Source: GCA-2686765 sp036012725
GTDB lineage: Bacteria > Pseudomonadota > Alphaproteobacteria > Rhodospirillales > 2-02-FULL-58-16
Direction: 5' to 3'
NCBI GenBank assembly: GCA_036012725.1
Contig: DASCPW010000004.1
Coordinates: 1 to 12,891 of the forward strand
Length of the DNA: 12,891 nt
Below the pieces are notes generated by a model that was not told the DNA's origin, did no database searches, and was given only the letters and a program-made list of their open reading frames with translations. Numbering within the stretch: the first letter of the stretch is position 1; every line of letters begins with the position of its first letter. Both the position numbers and the translations under genes were made by a program. Shown here in pieces: positions 1 through 4,859 of the stretch.

Positions 1-178
1 CCCGCAATGCCCGGATGGCTTCAACCAGGACCTCCGGATTGTGGGTCAGGTAATCCCGCACCACCCCCTCCACCGCCTGTTTTTGCCGAGGGGACAATAC
101 CTCCTCGGCAGCCATGGCCGACGGAACGGCAAGGATGAACAGAACGAAAAAAAACCGTGCAAAACCAGCAAGACTCAC
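1..178 (-). CDS. DsbA/ScsC-like exported thiol-disulfide protein, N-terminal fragment
   Basis: Only the first 59 codons lie in the window; the gene continues past the left edge. Reading from GTG at 178-176, the protein opens with a hydrophobic signal peptide (about residues 1-23, a run of Phe/Val/Leu ending in Ala-Met-Ala, then Ala-Glu-Glu). A segment with the pattern RQKQAVEGVVRDYLTHNPEV follows. This short helical segment (helper/oligomerisation helix ending in 'NPEVL.EAI..L') is typical of the N-terminal region of ScsC-type DsbA-family proteins, which act as periplasmic disulfide oxidases or isomerases. The CxxC active site would be outside the window, so the thioredoxin fold itself is inferred. 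GTG is chosen because no in-frame ATG lies upstream and it gives a complete signal peptide; the ribosome site (TTAGGG) is weak. It is the last visible gene of a probable operon with the lipoprotein and the M48 protease upstream. Confidence 0.72.
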   Translation of the reverse strand, partial: MSLAGFARFFFVLFILAVPSAMAAEEVLSPRQKQAVEGVVRDYLTHNPEVLVEAIRALR

Positions 179-274
179 GGCAAACCCTAATCCAAAATGT
201 TTATTAGCAAAGTGTGAATTACGGTTACATGATGCGCCATGCGCGGCATGAACACAAGTTTGTCCGCCAGGCGA

Positions 275-583
275 TCACCTAAAATTGAAACCCCCGCCGA
301 TATCCGTCCATGCCAGAAGCATGGCCTGAGTGCGGCGAACGATGACGAGGCCATCCTCGCCGTTGACCACCCGGAGCGCCGGAACATTTTCTATATCAAC
401 GATCGAGAGATGGTCCCAGGCGATATCGCCGGAACCTACGATCACCCAGTCATCGGGCAAGGATTGCAAGGAAGATATGGCGGCGGGATCAAGGACATGC
501 AGTTGTCCCACGGAACCGATGATGGCGCGAGGAGCCGCACAGCCCGAGAAGGCGGCGACCGTTCCGGCCAGAAGCACCGCCAA
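275..583 (-). CDS. short putative lipoprotein, possibly a truncated DUF3047-like protein
   Basis: This is a reading frame of about 102 codons, 27 bp downstream of the M48 protease and in the same direction. The start of the product is a lipoprotein signal: a hydrophobic Leu/Ala/Val stretch ending in AAFSGC, a good lipobox with the acceptor Cys near residue 15. The rest contains 'LPDDW', 'VPALRVVNGEDGLVIVRR' and 'AMLLAW'. From memory this pattern resembles the front half of DUF3047 proteins, which are normally more than twice as long, so this copy may be a truncated remnant or a short variant. The start is uncertain. TTG at 583 gives a signal without a positive charge. GTG at 577 has AAGGG about 9 bases upstream. 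Two in-frame ATA codons further up (601-596) would add Ile-Arg-Gln-Gly and complete a textbook signal peptide behind GGACGAGAG. No catalytic residues are recognisable and the function is unknown. Confidence 0.55.
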   Translation of the reverse strand: MAVLLAGTVAAFSGCAAPRAIIGSVGQLHVLDPAAISSLQSLPDDWVIVGSGDIAWDHLSIVDIENVPALRVVNGEDGLVIVRRTQAMLLAWTDIGGGFNFR

Positions 584-610
584 AATCCCTTGGCGTATTA
601 TCTCTCGTCC

Positions 611-1969
611 CTATTTTTTCTTTGCTGCTTGCAAGATATCCTGGGATTGCAGCCAGCCGACCGACCCACGGGGTAGAATGGTCGCCGCCCGACCAGCTTG
701 ATAACGGGCGACCTTAGGGTTGCCTTGAAGCATGGCTTCTTCGGCCAGGGCCAAGGAGCTATGGCCCATCCGGCCCTGCCGGCCATATGCGATAGCCAGT
801 TGATTCCAAAAGAAAGGCACATCTTTTTCCCTTAGCAGAGCCGCCCGGAAGTTCAAGATTGCCTGGTCCAGCAAAGCAGGATCGTTCAATTCCAACTGCG
901 CCTGAGCCAAGCCGCTTCTTAGCAGGGCCGAGTGCGGCAACAATTGAACAGCCCTTTCATAAGAGCCAAGGGCGGCGGCGGCACGCCCATTTTCAAACAG
1001 CATCTGTCCTTTCAATTCGTGAAAATAAGGATCATCGGGGCGATCCTTGATAAGCCCATCAATCAGACGCAAAGCTTTTTCCAGGTCCGGATGACGGTAA
1101 TAGGCGATGGCCCTGGCGTAACGGGAAACGAGGCTGTTATCGGTCTCTTTGTAACGTCTGAGGGTGATTGCCAGGGGCTCCAGGAAGGCATAAAGCTTGG
1201 CTCGCATGCGCTTGTGCATTTCCTGGAAACGGCTAGGGAATGGTTTATCCGTGTTGGGCGATTTGACCAGATGCGCGCGGATGGCATCCATCCGTTCTCT
1301 GGTCAAAGGGTGGCTCCGAAGGTAGGGATCTTGGCGTGAGGCGCTTAGCAATTCCTGGCCGCTGAGAGTATCAAAGAATTCTAGCAATCCCTGCGCCGAT
1401 TGGTTGGTCGTGTCGAGAAACCTGAGCGCCGCCTGATCAGCCGCCGATTCTTGGGTGCGGCTGTAATGGAGGAGTGAACGCAGCCCAGTCTGTTTCCCGC
1501 CCAAGACGATGACTTGCCCGACATCGGGACGACCGCCGATGGCGGCGGCGCCGCCGAGAATATAAGCAAGAATGGTTTGCGCCGTACTTTTTTTCAATGC
1601 CTGGCGGGCACGTGACAAATGACCGCTGGCAATGTGGCCCGTTTCATGGGCGATAACGCCGATGACCTGACCGGCATGCCGGGATTTCATCAACAGACCG
1701 GTATTGATGAAGATTTTCTGCCCGCCGGCGACAAAAGCGTTGAGTGAATTATCCTTAACCAGATAGATCTTGATGTCCGAGGGTTCTAGACCGGCAGCTT
1801 GGAACAGTGGCGTCGAATAGATGCGAATGGTATTTTCAATCTCGGCATCCCGGATAAATGAAAACGAGTTCGCGAGAGAGCCCGCCGACCCCAAAAGGAA
1901 AAGGGCAAAAAACACCATTACGGTAAGTGAGCAAGCAATGCGTTTTATCAAAGCCTTTGAACCCGTCAT
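611..1969 (-). CDS. M48 family zinc metalloprotease with C-terminal TPR repeats (BepA-like)
   Basis: Exported metalloendopeptidase of 452 residues. Residues 1-33 form a signal peptide (basic start, long hydrophobic core, SLA before the likely cut). The M48 domain follows: HETGH at 108-112 gives two zinc-binding histidines and the catalytic Glu, and ESAAD at 174-178 supplies the third zinc ligand. The conserved RSHPLTRERM segment (218-227) contains the His that in E. coli BepA regulates the active site. From about residue 282 to 430 the chain is helical with TPR character (for example ALGSYERAVQLLP). Length and layout match BepA/YfgC, a periplasmic protease and chaperone that removes or helps assemble beta-barrel proteins such as LptD. 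The ATG at 1969-1967 is preceded by AGGTGA at 7-base spacing. The gene heads a likely minus-strand operon with the lipoprotein and DsbA-like genes, consistent with envelope quality control. The exact orthology to bepA is inferred. Confidence 0.92.
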   Translation of the reverse strand: MTGSKALIKRIACSLTVMVFFALFLLGSAGSLANSFSFIRDAEIENTIRIYSTPLFQAAGLEPSDIKIYLVKDNSLNAFVAGGQKIFINTGLLMKSRHAGQVIGVIAHETGHIASGHLSRARQALKKSTAQTILAYILGGAAAIGGRPDVGQVIVLGGKQTGLRSLLHYSRTQESAADQAALRFLDTTNQSAQGLLEFFDTLSGQELLSASRQDPYLRSHPLTRERMDAIRAHLVKSPNTDKPFPSRFQEMHKRMRAKLYAFLEPLAITLRRYKETDNSLVSRYARAIAYYRHPDLEKALRLIDGLIKDRPDDPYFHELKGQMLFENGRAAAALGSYERAVQLLPHSALLRSGLAQAQLELNDPALLDQAILNFRAALLREKDVPFFWNQLAIAYGRQGRMGHSSLALAEEAMLQGNPKVARYQAGRAATILPRGSVGWLQSQDILQAAKKK

Positions 1970-3659
1970 GCAAAATCACCTGATTGGCGGTCCCGGCCAA
2001 AGTAAGTATGGAACTAGGCGGCGTCAATTCGTGGCATGCCTTTTCATCCTGTTGCTCGGCGCCTGCGAGAGGGGCGAAAGTTTACTGTCCTTGATCACCC
2101 CCGATGAAACAAAACCCGAGGAAAAGATGGAGTTTTACCCCGGCGGTGTTGTGGCGGACGAGCCACGCGCCGCCTTGATCGGCCGCGACATTCTTACCGA
2201 CGGCGGCACCGCGGTGGACGCGGCGGTGGCCGTATATTTCGCCCTCGCCGTCACCATGCCTTCCTCCGCCAGCCTCGGCGGCGGTGGCACATGCGTGGTC
2301 TGGAACCATTGGAACGGCGCTGCCGAAGCCATCGATTTCCTGGCCCGGGCGCCACAAAAGGTCCCGGCGGCGGCGTCCCGCCCCAGCGCCGTTCCTGGAA
2401 ACCCGCGAGGCTTCTTCGCCTTGCACAACAAATATGGACGGTTACGCTGGGAACGGGTGTTGGCCCCGGCGGAAAGGTTGGCCCGCTTCGGTCACCCGGT
2501 TTCGCGGGCCCTCGCCGATAATTTGGCGGCCGTGGAAGGAGCCCTGTTGGCGGAGATGGAAACCCGGCGCATCTTTAGCCGGGCGGACGGAGTGGGGTTG
2601 CTCAAGGAAGGGGAAATCCTTAAGCAATCGGACTTGGCGGTGATCTTGGAAAACCTGCGCCGTCTGGGAGTGAACAATTTCTACACTGGCAAGGCGGCCG
2701 CCAAACTGGTCGATGCCTACAACCGCGCGGGCGGATCGCTTAACCTGGAAGACCTCCGCAATTATGCTCCTCGGTGGCGGGAAACCCTCAGGGTGCCGTT
2801 TGATTTTCTGACCCTCCATTTTGCTCCCCCGCCGGCGGCGGCGGGTGCCGTCGAGGCAGAAGCCTTGGCCATGCTGACTCAGGGCGAACGCTACCTAAAG
2901 GCATCACCCGAAGAGCAACCCCACCTTTTCACCGAAGCCATCCTGCGTGCCTTCGCCGACCGGGGACAGTGGCTCAGGCAAGATGGCGGCAGCACCATCG
3001 CTGCCTCCGAATTGCCCTCCCAGGAACGCATCGAGAGACTGATGGCAAGCTACCGGCCCGAGCGCCACATCCCGGCGGGATCTCTCGATCCGGCGCCGGT
3101 CAAAAGGCCGGAAAACCCCGCCGCCATCAGCTTCGTGACTTTGGATGGCAGCGGTTCGGCGGTAGCTTGCGCGTTGACGATGAACAACCAGTTCGGCACC
3201 GGACGAATCGCTCCTGGAACGGGCATTCTGCCAGCAGCGCTGCCGGGACAGGAAGGCCGCGGTCCGATTTCCCTGGGACCGGTTATCGTGGTGGATCATG
3301 AGTACAATGATTTTTACTTTGCCGCCGCCGCCAGTGGCGGCGTTACGGCGCCGAGCGCCATAACAAGTGTTTTGACGGAGGCCATCCTCAAAAAACAACC
3401 GTTGAGCCAAGCCCTGACCGCTAAACGCCTCCATCATGGCGGCTTTCCCGATCTTGTCTATTACGAGCAAGGTTACAATGAGACCGCGCTCCAGGCCCTT
3501 ATCAAACGCGGCCACCGCATAGCCGCCACCGCCGAACTGGGACGGGTCAACGCGGCGGCCTGCGTCAGCGGCCTGCCGTTCCAGCCGGGAACCTGTACGC
3601 TGAAGGCGGACCCGCGTGGCTTCGGCTTGGCGATCACCGCCGAGCAGTATGAGCAGTGA
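1968..3659 (+). CDS. gamma-glutamyltransferase-family lipoprotein lacking canonical catalytic residues
   Basis: A protein of about 563 residues with the fold of gamma-glutamyltransferases (Ntn hydrolases that move or hydrolyse the gamma-glutamyl group of glutathione). Family hallmarks are visible: GGTAVDAAVAV and SLGGGG near the N-terminus, 'AVPGNPRGFFALHNKYGRL', 'GGSLNLEDLRNY', TMNNQFGTGRIAPGTGIL, and a late SGGVTAPSA glycine motif. An ungapped alignment to E. coli GGT from its Thr391 to Asn411 puts Ala386 at the nucleophile Thr391, Ile387 at Thr392 and Ser388 at His393. Asn406 matches Asn411. The FREMAP segment carrying substrate-binding Arg114 reads FLARAP here, with Leu125 in the Arg position. 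The enzyme may therefore not self-cleave or act as a normal GGT. The N-terminus has RRRQF, a hydrophobic run and lipobox LLGAC, so it is probably membrane-anchored in the envelope. The start is uncertain: ATG at 1968 lacks a clear ribosome site, and GTG at 2032 is an alternative. The stop is 19 bp upstream of the aminotransferase start chosen here, so the two are probably co-transcribed. Confidence 0.85.
   Translation: MQNHLIGGPGQSKYGTRRRQFVACLFILLLGACERGESLLSLITPDETKPEEKMEFYPGGVVADEPRAALIGRDILTDGGTAVDAAVAVYFALAVTMPSSASLGGGGTCVVWNHWNGAAEAIDFLARAPQKVPAAASRPSAVPGNPRGFFALHNKYGRLRWERVLAPAERLARFGHPVSRALADNLAAVEGALLAEMETRRIFSRADGVGLLKEGEILKQSDLAVILENLRRLGVNNFYTGKAAAKLVDAYNRAGGSLNLEDLRNYAPRWRETLRVPFDFLTLHFAPPPAAAGAVEAEALAMLTQGERYLKASPEEQPHLFTEAILRAFADRGQWLRQDGGSTIAASELPSQERIERLMASYRPERHIPAGSLDPAPVKRPENPAAISFVTLDGSGSAVACALTMNNQFGTGRIAPGTGILPAALPGQEGRGPISLGPVIVVDHEYNDFYFAAAASGGVTAPSAITSVLTEAILKKQPLSQALTAKRLHHGGFPDLVYYEQGYNETALQALIKRGHRIAATAELGRVNAAACVSGLPFQPGTCTLKADPRGFGLAITAEQYEQ
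1999..2027 (-). promoter_or_regulatory. candidate sigma-70-like promoter for the M48 protease operon
   Basis: On the minus strand TTGACG (2027-2022, five of six to the -35 consensus) is followed after 17 bases by TACTTT (2004-1999, a poor -10 with three of six matches). Transcription would start near 1992, about 23 bases before the protease ATG and just upstream of its AGGTGA ribosome site. The position is right but the -10 is weak. The site would lie inside the first codons of the divergent GGT-like gene if that gene starts at 1968. Confidence 0.35.
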
Positions 3660-3678
3660 CCCCGGCGGATTTCCCGTT

Positions 3679-4827
3679 ATGGCCCTGAAGATTGCCAGAC
3701 GCGGAACCATTCCGCCCTTCATCGTCATGGACGTGCTGCGCGCCGCCAACGAGCGCGCCGCCGCCGGCGGCAACGTTCTTCATCTGGAAGTCGGCCAGCC
3801 CAGCACCGCCGCCCCCAGTGCCGTCCTGGAAGCGGCGAAAGCGGCGCTTGCCGCCGATCGCCTGGGCTATACCGACGCCTTGGGCCTTCCGGCGCTACGC
3901 CAGCGGCTTGCCGGTCATTACCAAAACACCTATGGCCTTTCCCTCGACCCCGGCCGTATTGCGGTTTGCACAGGCTCCTCGGGAGCGTTTATCGTCGCTT
4001 TTCTGGCCGCTTTTGAGGCCGGGGACCGTGTGGCCTTGGCCAGTCCCGGCTACCCCGCCTACCGCAATATTCTAAAAGCCCTTGATATCGAGCCGGTCAA
4101 TCTGGTCTTGGGTCCGGATACCGATTTCCAGCCAACGCCGGAAGTGCTGGAACGAATCGGTGGCGGGATTGACGGCCTGATCATCGCCAGTCCCTCGAAC
4201 CCGACCGGCACCATGATCCACCGGCACGGCCTCAAGGCACTTAGCAACTATTGCGCCGAAAATAGGATTCGCTTGATATCCGACGAAATCTACCATGGCA
4301 TCACTTACGGGGAGCCGGCGGAGACCGCCGCCGCTTTCGATTCCGAAATCATCATCATCAACAGCTTTTCGAAGTATTTTTCGATGACCGGCTGGCGGCT
4401 TGGCTGGATGGTGGTCCCAGAGGGACTGCTGCGCTCGGTGGAATGCTTGGCGCAGAATCTGTTTATCTCGCCACCGACCCTGTCCCAAAATGCGGCCATT
4501 GCGGTATTTGACTGCCAGCAAGAGTTGGACGCCAACGTCGCCCGCTACGCTCGCAACCGGGCGGTGCTCCAGGGGGAACTGCCGAAAGCCGGGTTCGATA
4601 AGCTAGCCGCATCCGAGGGCGCTTTTTACCTTTATGCCGATGTCGCCCACTTGACCAATGACAGCGAGGATTTCTGTCAACGGATGCTGGTGGAAACCGG
4701 GGTGGCGGCAACGCCAGGGGTCGATTTCGACCCCAAGCGCGGCAACCAATACGTCCGTTTTTCTTTTTCCGGCGCCACCGATGACATGGTGAAAGCGGCG
4801 GATAGACTCATTGAATGGCGGCTTTGA
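3679..4827 (+). CDS. fold-type I PLP-dependent aminotransferase (class I/II)
   Basis: Cytoplasmic pyridoxal-phosphate enzyme of 382 residues, close to the usual size for aspartate/alanine-type aminotransferases. Visible motifs include LEVGQPSTAAP near the N-terminus, the cofactor-loop region CTGSSGAF, SPSNPTGTM with Asn174, SDEIYHGITYG with Asp202 (pairs with the pyridine nitrogen) and Tyr205, NSFSKYFSMTGWRLGW with Lys232 as the Schiff-base lysine, and a late 'YVRFSFSG' whose Arg should bind the substrate carboxylate. The amino-acid substrate cannot be read from sequence. I chose ATG 3679 because GGCGGA lies 9 bases upstream and the conserved LKIARRG start follows directly. ATG 3649 overlaps the GGT-like stop by 11 bases and would add ten residues. 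The gene follows the GGT-like gene tightly and ends 32 bp from the convergent rne stop. Confidence 0.93.
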   Translation: MALKIARRGTIPPFIVMDVLRAANERAAAGGNVLHLEVGQPSTAAPSAVLEAAKAALAADRLGYTDALGLPALRQRLAGHYQNTYGLSLDPGRIAVCTGSSGAFIVAFLAAFEAGDRVALASPGYPAYRNILKALDIEPVNLVLGPDTDFQPTPEVLERIGGGIDGLIIASPSNPTGTMIHRHGLKALSNYCAENRIRLISDEIYHGITYGEPAETAAAFDSEIIIINSFSKYFSMTGWRLGWMVVPEGLLRSVECLAQNLFISPPTLSQNAAIAVFDCQQELDANVARYARNRAVLQGELPKAGFDKLAASEGAFYLYADVAHLTNDSEDFCQRMLVETGVAATPGVDFDPKRGNQYVRFSFSGATDDMVKAADRLIEWRL

Positions 4828-4859
4828 TCCCAACCGGTTGCGCGAACGGAACCTCGGGT

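Noticed and set aside
239..701. Plus-strand frames of 123-145 residues across the lipoprotein and protease end
   Set aside because: They overlap two plausible minus-strand genes, show no domain and have no ribosome site.
2904..3773. 289-residue minus-strand frame opposite the GGT-like gene
   Set aside because: No family features and poor codon pattern. The plus strand has clear GGT and aminotransferase motifs over the same bases, so this is a shadow frame in GC-rich DNA.
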